55,305 nucleotides of DNA from an uncultured beta proteobacterium (GCA_903909815.1 CAIVXG010000008.1:1-55305), one strand, 5' to 3'. Numbered from the stretch's first letter, positions 8,556 through 17,202 are shown. Notes: generated by a model not told the origin, from the sequence alone. Numbers and translations are program-made.

Positions 8556-10453
8556 GCCGGACTCCTACGCAAGCGCCGTGCCAGGCTTTGAGGCAGCGCC
8601 GACAGCGTGCCCACCAGCCCCTGCGGAAACAGCAGCACCAGCAGCAGCATCACGCCACCCAGCAGCGCGCGCCAGTACTCGGTGCTGCGCGCGATGCTGT
8701 CTTGCAGCCAGGTGAAGGCGACCGCCCCCACCAGCGGTCCGGCCAGCGTCTGCACGCCCCCGAGCAGCACCATCACCAGGGCGTCCACGGAGTGACTCAC
8801 GCCCAAAATATCCGGAGAAATGCTGCCCTTGGAATAAGCAAACAGCGCACCTGCCAAACCCGCGAACAACCCGGCCAAGCCCAGGGCCAGCCACTGCACG
8901 CGCTGCACATCGATGCCCACGGCTTCGGCCCGTACCGACGAATCGCGCGCCGCACGCAAGGCGTAGCCGAAGGGGGAGAACAATGCTCGGCGCAGCAGCC
9001 ACAGCCCCAGGCCGGCGAGCACCAGCGTGAGGCTGTAGTAGGCACGCTTGTCCGCAAGCCAGGGCGTGGGCCACAGCCCCATGAGTCCATTGCTGCCGCC
9101 GGTGACGCCGTCCCATTGGTAACAGATGGCCCACAGAATCTGAGCGAACGCCAGGGTCAGCATGGCCAGGTAAATCCCCGACAGGCGCACGCTGAACCAA
9201 CCCAGCAACAGGGCACCCATGCCCGCCAGCAGCGGCGCGCCCAGCAGCGTGAGTTCCAACGGCCAGCCCAGCCCCTGCAGCAGCCACGCCGCCCCATAGG
9301 CACCCAGGCCGAAATAGGCCGCGTGTCCAAAGGAGTGCAGGCCGCCAGGTCCCATGATGAAGTGCAGGCTCGTGGCAAAAAGCGCGGCGATGAACAGGTC
9401 GATCCCCAGCACCGTCGCATAGGGCCATGAGTTGCCCCACCAGGGCAGGGACAACAGGACCACAAAGCCCACGGCCGTCAGCCATCGCTGCGCCTTGCCC
9501 GCCGCACGCAGCGGCGGCTGCACCTGCATGGAGGGCGTGCCAACGCTGGGTTCGCGCCCCATCAAACCCCAGGGACGCAGCACCAGCACCAGCGCCATCA
9601 CCAAAAACTCGGCCACCAGGGTGAGCTTGGAGAACGAGAAGCTCCAGCCCCAAAAATCCACCGTCCCTAGCGCGATGCACAGGGCCTTGATCAGTCCCAG
9701 CAGCAAGGCCGCCGCATAGGCGCCGGGAATGGAACCCAGGCCGCCGATCACCACCACGACAAAGGCGTCACCGATGGTCAACAGGTCCAATCCCAGGTGC
9801 GCCGGTTCGCGCGGCAGTTGCAGTGCACCACCTAATCCCGCGAGCCCCGTGCCCAGGGCAAAGACCGTGGTGAACAACCGCGCCTGATTCACGCCCAGTG
9901 CCGCCGCCATGTCGCGGTCCTGAGTGGCCGCACGCACCAACATACCCCAGCGCGTGCGCTTGAGCGCCAGCCACAGCCCGGCCAACACGGCAGGTGCAAC
10001 ACCTACCAGAAACAGGTCGTAGCTTGGAAACTGGCGCCCCAGAATTTCCACGGACCCGCGCAGTCCGGGAGCCCTCGGCCCCAGCAGATCTTCCGCGCCC
10101 CAGCACCACAGCGCACCGTCCTGAAACACCAGCACCAGGGCAAAGGTGGCGAGCAACTGCAACAACTCGGGTGCTGAGTAAATGCGGCGCAACAGCACCA
10201 TCTCTACCGCCGCGCCCAGCAGGCCCACGAGCAGCGCAGTCAGTGGCAGGGCGAGCCAGAATCCCAGTCCCGCGCCCAGCCATTGCACCAGCGACCAGGC
10301 GACAAAAATGCCCAGCATGTAGAACGAGCCGTGGGCGAAATTGACGATGCGCGTGACGCCGAAAATGAGCGACAGACCCGCTGCCACCAGAAACAGCGAA
10401 GAAGCCCCAGCCAGGCCATTGAGCAGCTGGACGATGAGGCCGGAGGCGTTCAC
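8552..10453 (-). CDS. fused LivH-LivM permease of HAAT ABC transporter
   Basis: A 633-residue inner-membrane protein that combines both permease subunits normally encoded by separate genes. Residues 1 to about 300 are LivH-like, with GLSLIFGVTRIVNFAHGSFY near the start. Residues from about 320 to the end are LivM-like, with MGPGGLHSFGHAAYFGLGAY and a conserved segment containing LRAARDSSVRAEAVGI. Fused LivHM permeases are known in Burkholderiales. The start codon is GTG (10453-10451), overlapping the binding-protein stop as GTGA. About sixteen to eighteen hydrophobic segments are visible by eye. Confidence 0.92.
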   Translation of the reverse strand: MNASGLIVQLLNGLAGASSLFLVAAGLSLIFGVTRIVNFAHGSFYMLGIFVAWSLVQWLGAGLGFWLALPLTALLVGLLGAAVEMVLLRRIYSAPELLQLLATFALVLVFQDGALWCWGAEDLLGPRAPGLRGSVEILGRQFPSYDLFLVGVAPAVLAGLWLALKRTRWGMLVRAATQDRDMAAALGVNQARLFTTVFALGTGLAGLGGALQLPREPAHLGLDLLTIGDAFVVVVIGGLGSIPGAYAAALLLGLIKALCIALGTVDFWGWSFSFSKLTLVAEFLVMALVLVLRPWGLMGREPSVGTPSMQVQPPLRAAGKAQRWLTAVGFVVLLSLPWWGNSWPYATVLGIDLFIAALFATSLHFIMGPGGLHSFGHAAYFGLGAYGAAWLLQGLGWPLELTLLGAPLLAGMGALLLGWFSVRLSGIYLAMLTLAFAQILWAICYQWDGVTGGSNGLMGLWPTPWLADKRAYYSLTLVLAGLGLWLLRRALFSPFGYALRAARDSSVRAEAVGIDVQRVQWLALGLAGLFAGLAGALFAYSKGSISPDILGVSHSVDALVMVLLGGVQTLAGPLVGAVAFTWLQDSIARSTEYWRALLGGVMLLLVLLFPQGLVGTLSALPQSLARRLRRSPA

Positions 10454-11664
10454 TCTACCGGTCGCAGCTTCTTCACTTCAGCCGCGCTGGGCTGGTACTT
10501 GGCGCCGTCCAGATAGCGGTAATCCACCATCACCCCCTTGCCGTTGTCATTCTTTGTACGCCCCAAAAAGGCGCCCATGGTGGATTGGTGGTCTTCTGCT
10601 CGGTACGTGATGGGACCAAAGGGCGTGATCACGTTCAGTCCGGTGAAGGCGGCGATCAATTTTTCCGTGTCGGCAGACTTCGCTTTTTTCATGCCTTCCG
10701 CGAGCGACTGGATCGCGCTGTAGCCGACCACGGAACCCACCCGCGGGTAGTCCGAATACTTGCGGTGATAGGCCAGAAAGAAGGCCTTGTGCTCGGGCGT
10801 CTGAATGCCGTACCAGGGGTAGCCGGTGACGATCCAGTCGTTGGGCGTTTCATCCTTGAGCGGATCCAAATACTCCGGTTCGCCCGTGAGCAGGCTCACG
10901 ACCTCACGCCCCTTGAACAGGCCGCGGGTATTGCCTTCGCGCACGAACTTGGACAGGTCCGCGGCAAACAGCACGTTGAAGATCGCGTCCGGCTTGGCGT
11001 CGGCCAGCGCCTGCACCACGCTGCCGGCCTCAACCTTGCCCAGCGGCGCCGCCTGCTCGCCCACGAATTCCACGTCGGGCTGCGCCGCCTTGAGCAGCTG
11101 CTTGAAAGTGCTGGCCGCGGATTGACCGTATTCGTAGTTGGGATAGACGATGACCCAGCGCTTCTTTTTGAGCTTGGCCGCTTCCGGCACCAGCATCGCC
11201 ACCTGCATATAGGTCGAAGGGCGCAGCCGGAAGGTGTAGCGATTGCCGTTTTGCCAGACGATCTTGTCGGTGAGCGGCTCGGCTGCCAGGAAAAACACCT
11301 TGCGCTGCTTGGCGAAGTCGGTCAGCGCCAGACCGATGTTCGAGAGAAAGGAGCCGGTCAAGACGTCGACCTGTTCACGCGACAGCAGCTCTTCCGCTGC
11401 GCGCACGGCATCAGCCGGATTGGCATTGTCGTCGCGCGTGATCAGTTGCAGCTTTTTGCCGTTCACGCCACCCGCCGCGTTGATTTCCTCCACTGCCAAT
11501 TCCATGCCCTTTTTGTAGGGTTCAAGAAACGCGGGCTGGGCCTTGTAGCTGTTGATTTCGCCGATCTTGATCACACCCTGGGCCTGAGCCGGAGCCGGCA
11601 ATGCCAGATTCAGGCTCAAAAGGGCTGCAAGCAGGAGGCGTGGGGACATGACGGATGGGCTCAT
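10450..11664 (-). CDS. HAAT-type ABC transporter substrate-binding protein
   Basis: This periplasmic binding protein (Peripla_BP_6 fold, about 404 residues) delivers substrate to the fused permease. It starts with a Sec signal peptide (LLLAALLSLNLALPAPAQAQ), followed by IKIGEINSYKAQPAFLEPYK and then AVEEINAAGGVNGKKLQLI, which is the family pattern. The start at 11664 is chosen because it places a short positive N-terminus before the hydrophobic core; an in-frame ATG at 11649 is also possible. It is the first gene of the transporter run and lies 85 bases downstream of the Crp/Fnr-type regulator. The ligand is not evident from sequence. Confidence 0.92.
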   Translation of the reverse strand: MSPSVMSPRLLLAALLSLNLALPAPAQAQGVIKIGEINSYKAQPAFLEPYKKGMELAVEEINAAGGVNGKKLQLITRDDNANPADAVRAAEELLSREQVDVLTGSFLSNIGLALTDFAKQRKVFFLAAEPLTDKIVWQNGNRYTFRLRPSTYMQVAMLVPEAAKLKKKRWVIVYPNYEYGQSAASTFKQLLKAAQPDVEFVGEQAAPLGKVEAGSVVQALADAKPDAIFNVLFAADLSKFVREGNTRGLFKGREVVSLLTGEPEYLDPLKDETPNDWIVTGYPWYGIQTPEHKAFFLAYHRKYSDYPRVGSVVGYSAIQSLAEGMKKAKSADTEKLIAAFTGLNVITPFGPITYRAEDHQSTMGAFLGRTKNDNGKGVMVDYRYLDGAKYQPSAAEVKKLRPVE

Positions 11665-11749
11665 GAAAGAATTTCCAGACAGTTGCAAACGGATGATGCG
11701 GCCGTGCATGATAGCCACAGCGCGGTGTGAGCGAAAAATGGCGGATATT

Positions 11750-12373
11750 TCAGGCGCCAGCCAGGAGGCGCAGGTCGCCAGGATGAGGCAGTGTCAGCGT
11801 GCGACCGGCACCCGAGATAAGGCCGCGCTCGCGCAGATGGTGCAACACGCGAGAAAAGGTTTCTGGCGCGATCCCCAACTGCGCCGCAATCAGCCGCTTG
11901 CGCTGCTGCAGCGGCACGATCATTTCGCCTTCGGGTCCCGGTTGCGCATGGCGCACCAGCCACTCCGCACAACGCGACTCGGCATCCTTGGACAAACGGC
12001 TCACGGCCAATTCGGTCTGCTGTCGCGCCCCCAAAGCCATGTCGCGCAACACGCCTTGCGCCGACTTGGGCAAGGCGGCCAGCGCACGCCGAAAGTCTGC
12101 CGCGGGCACACGACGCAGACTCACTTCGGTCTGTGCCACGGCATCGACGGCGCTCGCAAGGTTCAGCACCGCCGCCGTGGCCTCGATCCAGGACGGTCCC
12201 TCCACCACTCCGAACTGATGTTCCAGCTGCTCATCGACAAGCAGACCCAGAGCCACCCGTCCGCTGTCCAGATGCAGCACCCAGTTCATGGGCGCGGCGC
12301 GGCGCAGCAACACCTCAGACGGTTTGGCTTGCTGCAACTGGGTGGACGAGGCGAAAGTGGCAATGCGCGGCAT
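11750..12373 (-). CDS. Crp/Fnr-family transcriptional regulator without FNR cysteines
   Basis: A 207-residue regulator with an N-terminal cNMP-binding-like beta fold (about 1-110), a dimer helix and a C-terminal winged helix-turn-helix (about 150-195). The recognition helix reads APETFSRVLHHL, with Glu171, Ser174 and Arg175 in the E..SR arrangement that FNR, ANR and DNR use to read TTGAT half-sites. The protein has a single cysteine (Cys135), so it cannot carry an FNR-type 4Fe-4S cluster. A DNR/NNR-like sensor of nitrogen oxides or redox state is possible. A TTGAG-N4-ATCAA palindrome lies 36 bases upstream. A GTG nine bases upstream is an alternative start. It is divergent from 8-oxoguanine deaminase and may control both sides. 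Confidence 0.85.
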   Translation of the reverse strand: MPRIATFASSTQLQQAKPSEVLLRRAAPMNWVLHLDSGRVALGLLVDEQLEHQFGVVEGPSWIEATAAVLNLASAVDAVAQTEVSLRRVPAADFRRALAALPKSAQGVLRDMALGARQQTELAVSRLSKDAESRCAEWLVRHAQPGPEGEMIVPLQQRKRLIAAQLGIAPETFSRVLHHLRERGLISGAGRTLTLPHPGDLRLLAGA

Positions 12374-12408
12374 ACTGGGCACTTTGCCGCGCTTTTGCCG
12401 ATCAGACT

Positions 12409-12422
12409 TTGAGCGACATCAA
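12409..12422. promoter_or_regulatory. FNR/DNR-type operator between divergent genes
   Basis: The sequence TTGAGCGACATCAA matches the FNR-family consensus TTGAT-N4-ATCAA at nine of ten defined positions. It lies between the Crp/Fnr-type gene (minus) and the 8-oxoguanine deaminase gene (plus). The neighbouring regulator has the E..SR residues that read such half-sites, so autoregulation and control of the deaminase are plausible. The spacing to a possible -10 (TATAAA, 12454-12459) would place the box near -50, which is not the ideal -41.5. Confidence 0.5.
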
Positions 12423-12494
12423 GAATCATTCGGGTAGGAACAGCGCCATGCGTTATAAAGTCGGAACGACAATTGATTCAAGGTTCACCTCAGA

Positions 12495-13913
12495 ATGCCT
12501 ACACTTCTCGTTCGAAACGCACGCTGCGTCGCGACCTTTGATGCCAGCCAAACCGAATGGCACGATGCCTCGGTCTTCGTCCGGGACAATCTGATCGAGG
12601 CTATCGGTGCGGCGGTCGAGTTGCCGCAGACCGCCGACGAAGTGATCGACGCGCGCGGCCACCTGGTGATCCCGGGGCTGGTGAACACCCACCACCACAT
12701 GGTGCAAAGCCTGACGCGAGCCGTGCCAGGCGTGCAAAATGCGGAGTTGTTCAGCTGGCTGCGCGGCCTGTACCCGATCTGGGCCGCTCTCACCCCCGAA
12801 ATGGTGTTCGTCTCGCACCAGATCGCGATGGCGGAGTTGCTGCTCAGCGGCTGCAGCACCAGCTCCGACCACCTCTACATCTACCCCAACGGTGTGCGCC
12901 TGGACGACAGCATTGCGGCTGCGCGCGCCACCGGCCTGCGCTTTGTCGCCACGCGCGGCAGCATGAGCGTGGGGCAGTCGCTGGGCGGGTTGCCGCCGGA
13001 CCGGGTGGTGGAGCGCGAGGACTTCATCCTCAAGGACACGCAGCGCCTGATCGAGAGCTACCACGACGCCTCCTTCGGCTCCATGCTCAACGTCGCGGTC
13101 GCGCCCTGCTCGCCGTTCAGCGTGAGCCAGGACCTGATGCGCGAGTCGGCCAAACTGGCGCGCGCCTGCAAGGTGCGGCTACACACCCACCTGGCGGAGA
13201 ACGACCACGACCTGGCCTACACGCGCGAAAAATTCAACTGCACCCCCGCCGAATACGCGCAGGACCTGGGTTGGCTGGGTGACGATGTCTGGCACGCCCA
13301 CTGCGTCAAGCTCGACGATGAGGGCATCAGCCTGTTCGCCGCCAGCCGCACCGGCGTGGCGCACTGCCCCTGCAGCAATATGCGTCTGGCCTCGGGCATC
13401 GCGCCGGTGCGAAGGATGCTGGACGCCGGCGTGCCCGTGGGCCTGGGCGTGGACGGAAGCGCCAGCAACGACGGCGCGCAGATGGTGAACGAGGCGCGTC
13501 AGGCGCTGCTGCTGGCGCGCGTGGGTCGCGCCCTGCAACCCGCCGAGACGCGCAACGGAAAGACCTTTTTTGGTTGCGACCTGGGCCCGACCGAAATGAC
13601 GGCGCGCGACGCGCTGGCTCTGGGCACGCGCGGCGGCGCCCAGGTCCTGGGGCGCAGCGACATCGGGCATCTGGCAGTCGGCATGTGTGCCGATCTGGCT
13701 CTGTTTGACCTCAATACCCTGGCCTTTGCTGGTGGCGCGGTGCACGACCCCGTCGGTGCCCTGCTGCTGTGCGCCAGCCCCCAGGCCGCCTATACCATCG
13801 TCAACGGGCGCGTCGTGGTGCGCCAGGGACAACTCACCAGCGTGGATCTGGGGCCGCTGATAGAGCGTCACAATGCGCTGGCGCTGCAATTGGTGGCAAG
13901 CGCAGCAACGTGA
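12495..13913 (+). CDS. 8-oxoguanine deaminase (amidohydrolase superfamily)
   Basis: A 472-residue metal-dependent amidohydrolase of the TrzN/AtzB-like branch that includes characterised 8-oxoguanine deaminases, which convert 8-oxoguanine to urate. Metal ligands are visible: His66 and His68 in NTHHHM, HTHLAEN at 230-236, His267/His269 in HAHCVKL, and Asp320 in LGVDGSASND. The protein is cytoplasmic with no signal peptide. Its product would feed directly into PuuD, encoded about 1.8 kb downstream on the other strand, which supports the assignment over triazine hydrolases. The stop codon TGA (13911-13913) is the first three bases of a repeat element. Guanine deaminase or another aminohydrolase activity cannot be excluded. 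Confidence 0.85.
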   Translation: MPTLLVRNARCVATFDASQTEWHDASVFVRDNLIEAIGAAVELPQTADEVIDARGHLVIPGLVNTHHHMVQSLTRAVPGVQNAELFSWLRGLYPIWAALTPEMVFVSHQIAMAELLLSGCSTSSDHLYIYPNGVRLDDSIAAARATGLRFVATRGSMSVGQSLGGLPPDRVVEREDFILKDTQRLIESYHDASFGSMLNVAVAPCSPFSVSQDLMRESAKLARACKVRLHTHLAENDHDLAYTREKFNCTPAEYAQDLGWLGDDVWHAHCVKLDDEGISLFAASRTGVAHCPCSNMRLASGIAPVRRMLDAGVPVGLGVDGSASNDGAQMVNEARQALLLARVGRALQPAETRNGKTFFGCDLGPTEMTARDALALGTRGGAQVLGRSDIGHLAVGMCADLALFDLNTLAFAGGAVHDPVGALLLCASPQAAYTIVNGRVVVRQGQLTSVDLGPLIERHNALALQLVASAAT

Positions 13914-14047
13914 GAACTTGCGACACAGGGTTATTGGGGTCAGACACCAATTTCGCGGCGACGCATCGCCTTGCGCCCGGTGGGCGAGCAAACGACTCGG
14001 CGAATTTGGGCTCTGACCTCAAAAACCCGTGTTCTGTCCTCAACTGA
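13911..14047. repeat. palindromic dispersed repeat, diverged long form
   Basis: The outer ends, TGAGAACTTGCGACACAG and TGTTCTGTCCTCAACTGA, match the ends of the ~60-base repeat seen at 17200, 32550 and 49606. Inside is a different core bounded by TTGGGGTCAGACACC and GGGCTCTGACCTC, inverted copies of a related motif, so one element seems to be nested in or recombined with another. The first TGA is the stop codon of the 8-oxoguanine deaminase gene. No protein is encoded. Confidence 0.7.
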
Positions 14048-14086
14048 TTAGAGCCACTCCATCATTTCATTTGCCAAAGGAAAACC

Positions 14087-14470
14087 ATGTACTACATCGT
14101 TGAAACATCCAAGTCGTTCGAACAAGCCGCAGATGACCTTGACGCCGCAGTGAAGCGCAACAACTTTGGCGTGCTGCACGTGCACGACCTGGGCAAGACG
14201 CTGCGCAGCAAGGGAATTGATTTCTCCGAAGACTGCAAGGTGTTCGAGGTCTGCAACCCGGCCCAGGCGGCCAAGGTGCTCGGCACCGACATGCGCCTGA
14301 ACATGGCGCTGCCCTGTCGTATCTCGGTCTACACCGAGCAGGGCAAGACCAAGCTGGGATTGATCAAACCCGCAGCCCTGCTGGGAATGCTGTCGCAAGA
14401 CGCAGCGCTGCAGCAGGTGGCGCAAGAAGTCGAGGCGCAGACCATCAGGATGATCGACGAAGCTCGCTAG
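14087..14470 (+). CDS. DUF302-domain protein
   Basis: A 127-residue protein matching the DUF302 fold: an N-terminal strand-helix unit (YYIVETSKSFEQAADDL), then FGVLHVHDLGKTLRSKGI, a segment on co-opted Cys-x-x-Ala (EVCNPAQAAKVL) and ALPCRISVYTE. The start is set by a good AAGGA site six bases before ATG. DUF302 proteins are small and soluble. Some are fused to or encoded near redox or metal-resistance genes, but their biochemical role is unknown. It is on the plus strand, convergent with puuD; no functional link to urate oxidation can be shown from sequence. Confidence 0.85.
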   Translation: MYYIVETSKSFEQAADDLDAAVKRNNFGVLHVHDLGKTLRSKGIDFSEDCKVFEVCNPAQAAKVLGTDMRLNMALPCRISVYTEQGKTKLGLIKPAALLGMLSQDAALQQVAQEVEAQTIRMIDEAR

Positions 14471-14484
14471 CGCTTGCGGCGCGC

Positions 14485-15708
14485 TTATTCGGCCTTCGCC
14501 CCAGCCAGGAACCACTGGCTGATCAAGCTGCGCTCGGCCTCGGTGATGCCGGTGGCATTGTTCATCGGCATGATCCGGCTCACCACCGCCTGCTGGTACA
14601 GGGCCTGGGCGTGCTGCCTGATGCGCTCGGGCGAATCCAGGCGCACGTTCTTCATTTGCACCAGCGCGCCGTGACACAGCGTGCAGCGCTGCTCCAAAAT
14701 GGCCTGGACGGTCTTGAAGCCGACGCTGGTGCCAACTGCGGGCGCCGCCGCAGCCGTGGCATCGGGATGGTTCGGCGCCGATTCGGGCCGCAGCCAGACC
14801 AGCACGCTCAGGATCAGCACCACGCCCGCCACCGCGTAGCGCAGCGGATTCGGATTGCGCCCGAGTAAATAGCCGTGGCGCATCACGAAAAACTGCCGTA
14901 TCAAGGCGCCCGCGAGCATCATCAGGATCAGGATCAGCCAGTTCTGCGGATGGCCGTAGGTGAAGCTGTAGTGGTTGCTCAGCATCGCAAACAGCACCGG
15001 CAGCGTGAAGTAGGTGTTGTGCACGCTGCGCTGCTTGGCGCGCTTGCCGTGCGTGGGATCCACGGGCTCGCCAGCGGCCATCTGCGCCATCACCTTGCGC
15101 TGGCCCGGAATGATCCAGAAGAACACGTTGGCGCTCATGGCGGTGGCGATCATGGCGCCCAGCAGCAGATAGGCAGCACGCCCCGCAAACAGGTGGCAGG
15201 CGCTCCAGGCGGCGATGCAGATCACCGCGAACACCAGGGCGCCGACGATGGCGTCGCCATTCCTCCTGAAACCGAAGCGCTGGCAGATCTGATCGTAGGC
15301 AAGCCAAAACGCGACCAGCAAGCCCAGCGCCGCGGCGATGGCCGCAGCCGGGGGCCAGTCCAGCAGCGACTTGTCCACCAGATAGGTGCCAGCGCTCCAC
15401 AGGTACGACAGCGTGAACAGCGCGAAGCCAGTCAACCAGGTGGAGTAGCTCTCCCAGTAGAACCAGTGCAACTCGGTGTGAATCTTCTTGGGTGCCACCA
15501 TGTATTTCTGCGGGTTGTAAAAGCCCCCGCCGTGCACTGCCCACAGGGCTCCGTCCACGCCTTTTTCCAGCAGGTCCGGCGACTTTGGCTTGATCAGGTT
15601 GTTGTCCAGAAAGACAAAATAGAAGGACGAGCCGATCCAGGCGATGGCCGTGATGACGTGGACCCAGCGCAGCAGCAGATTGGCCCAGTCGAGTAGATAA
15701 CTTTCCAT
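14485..15708 (-). CDS. puuD: membrane urate hydroxylase with cytochrome c domain (PuuD)
   Basis: A 407-residue integral membrane protein that oxidises urate to 5-hydroxyisourate and passes electrons to the respiratory chain rather than making peroxide. The N-terminal three quarters has about eight membrane helices, with WVHVITAIAWIGSSFYFVFL and the conserved WAVHGGGFYN; this is the urate oxidase N-terminal domain. The last 75 residues are a cytochrome c with haem site CTLCH (342-346) and a likely axial Met near 380 (RIMPMNN). It starts six bases after the xdhC stop with an AGGAC ribosome site, so xdhC and puuD form one transcript. The domain set is complete and the length normal for PuuD. Confidence 0.92.
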   Translation of the reverse strand: MESYLLDWANLLLRWVHVITAIAWIGSSFYFVFLDNNLIKPKSPDLLEKGVDGALWAVHGGGFYNPQKYMVAPKKIHTELHWFYWESYSTWLTGFALFTLSYLWSAGTYLVDKSLLDWPPAAAIAAALGLLVAFWLAYDQICQRFGFRRNGDAIVGALVFAVICIAAWSACHLFAGRAAYLLLGAMIATAMSANVFFWIIPGQRKVMAQMAAGEPVDPTHGKRAKQRSVHNTYFTLPVLFAMLSNHYSFTYGHPQNWLILILMMLAGALIRQFFVMRHGYLLGRNPNPLRYAVAGVVLILSVLVWLRPESAPNHPDATAAAAPAVGTSVGFKTVQAILEQRCTLCHGALVQMKNVRLDSPERIRQHAQALYQQAVVSRIMPMNNATGITEAERSLISQWFLAGAKAE

Positions 15709-15714
15709 AGCGTC

Positions 15715-16533
15715 CTATTTATTCTCTCTGACTACACGCGACTGCTGCAGGAGTTGTGCCGCCACCGCCACCGCAATCACTTCCGGCTCTTTCCCTTTGA
15801 TTCCAGGAATGCCGATGGGGCAGGTCACGTGCGCCAGTTCCTGCGCGCTGAAGCCGCGCACCAGCAGCCGCTGCCGAAAGCTCGCCCATTTCGTCTTGCT
15901 GCCAATGAGCCCCACATAGGGCAGGTCGGCGCGCTCGCGCTGGCGCTGCAGGCAGGCTGCGACCACCTCCAGGTCTTCGGCGTGACTGAAACTCATGATC
16001 AAGACCAGGCTTGCGGGCGCCAGATCGCGCACCGCAAAAGCCACCGGATCGGAATGTTCGCAACGCACGCCGATGGGAAGGGCATCCGGAAAGATTTCGT
16101 CGCGACTGTCAATCCAACGGACGTCAAAGGGCAGTCGACACAGCAGTTGCACCATTGCCTTGCCCACATGGCCCCCGCCAAACAAGGCCAATGGCTGCTG
16201 CGCGGGCTCCAGGCGCTGCAAGAGTTGGGGCAGATCAGCGGCACCGACGCGCTCAAACCGCAGTTGCACGACGCCGCCGCAGCATTGGCCCAGAGCCGGC
16301 CCCAGCGCATAGCGCACCGGGGCTTGGCGCGCCAGCCCGTGCAACAGCGCACGACCCTGCTCCATGGCCTGGTACTCGAGATGTCCACCGCCTATGGTGT
16401 TGATGCAGGCTTGCTCGAACACGGCCATCCAGGCGCCGGCTTCGCGCGGTACCGAACCTTCTGTCGACACCACGCTCACCAGCACCGCATCCTCGTGCGT
16501 CAAACGCGTCACAAACTCCTGCAACAGACTCAC
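15715..16533 (-). CDS. xdhC: xanthine dehydrogenase accessory protein XdhC
   Basis: A 272-residue XdhC/CoxI-family chaperone that binds molybdenum cofactor, supports its sulfuration and hands it to xanthine dehydrogenase. The N-terminal XdhC domain has VVSTEGSVPREAGAWM and the conserved GQCCGG cysteine motif. The C-terminal Rossmann domain has LALFGGGHVGKA and YVGLIGSKTKWASFRQRL. It is cytoplasmic. It is co-directional with and immediately upstream of puuD, so maturation of the urate-producing enzyme is coupled to the urate oxidase. A second, longer XdhC-like gene is at 35527-36510. Confidence 0.93.
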   Translation of the reverse strand: MSLLQEFVTRLTHEDAVLVSVVSTEGSVPREAGAWMAVFEQACINTIGGGHLEYQAMEQGRALLHGLARQAPVRYALGPALGQCCGGVVQLRFERVGAADLPQLLQRLEPAQQPLALFGGGHVGKAMVQLLCRLPFDVRWIDSRDEIFPDALPIGVRCEHSDPVAFAVRDLAPASLVLIMSFSHAEDLEVVAACLQRQRERADLPYVGLIGSKTKWASFRQRLLVRGFSAQELAHVTCPIGIPGIKGKEPEVIAVAVAAQLLQQSRVVRENK

Positions 16534-16665
16534 AAATCGATACCTTAAAGATGATTACCAGCGACATTGGCGCCAAAATTCAGGCACAGTATGCCTGCAA
16601 CCAGGCGCCCTCGCCTTGGCATCCTGGCGTGCAAGCCGCCCCCCAACAAGCACAGAAGGAGTTGA

Positions 16666-17202
16666 ATGATGCGCAACTGGTTGAGCTGTGGCACCACCCT
16701 CACGGCAGGGGCACTTGCCGCCATCGGGTCCCTCGTGGTGGGCTGCGCGAGTTCGCCCAAGCCTGCGCCGGCACCACCTCCGACGGCCGCGCCTCTGGTC
16801 GCGCCGCGGGCGCCCTCCCCTGCACCGCAGCCCGCCGCAGCGACGCAAGCTGCGGGCAAGACATCGGCGGCGCAGAGTGCACGCGAATACCGACGCGACG
16901 CCGCCGGGCATCTGTATGGCCTGCATGCCCAGCGCATTTACCAGGGGAAGATGCCGCCCTTGCTGTACGCCGTGGGCGTGCTGCAGGTGGAAGTGGACGG
17001 CCGCGGCAACGTGCTTTCCACCCATTGGATGCGGGCCCCCAGTCAGGCGCCCGAAGTCATGCTCGAAATCGAGCGCATGGTGCTCCAGGCCGCTCCGTAC
17101 CCGGCGCCGGTGAAGCTGGGTCGCGTCACCTACACCGACACCTGGCTATGGCACAAGAGCGGCCAGTTCCAGTTGGACACGCTCACAGAAGGACAACTCT
17201 GA
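16666..17202 (+). CDS. lipoprotein with TonB-C-like domain
   Basis: A 178-residue protein with a lipoprotein signal peptide ending in the lipobox VVGC (Cys27), followed by a Pro/Ala-rich linker to about residue 75. The C-terminal domain includes LYAVGVLQVEVDGRGNVL and later MVLQAAPYPAP, resembling the TonB C-terminal fold. The start is the first ATG of ATGATG behind AGAAGGAG. True TonB proteins are anchored by an N-terminal membrane helix, so a lipid-anchored form would have to act differently. The stop codon is the first TGA of the repeat at 17200. It lies between xdhC and xdhB with no evident link to purine metabolism. Function is unknown; the TonB similarity is by pattern only. Confidence 0.7.
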   Translation: MMRNWLSCGTTLTAGALAAIGSLVVGCASSPKPAPAPPPTAAPLVAPRAPSPAPQPAAATQAAGKTSAAQSAREYRRDAAGHLYGLHAQRIYQGKMPPLLYAVGVLQVEVDGRGNVLSTHWMRAPSQAPEVMLEIERMVLQAAPYPAPVKLGRVTYTDTWLWHKSGQFQLDTLTEGQL

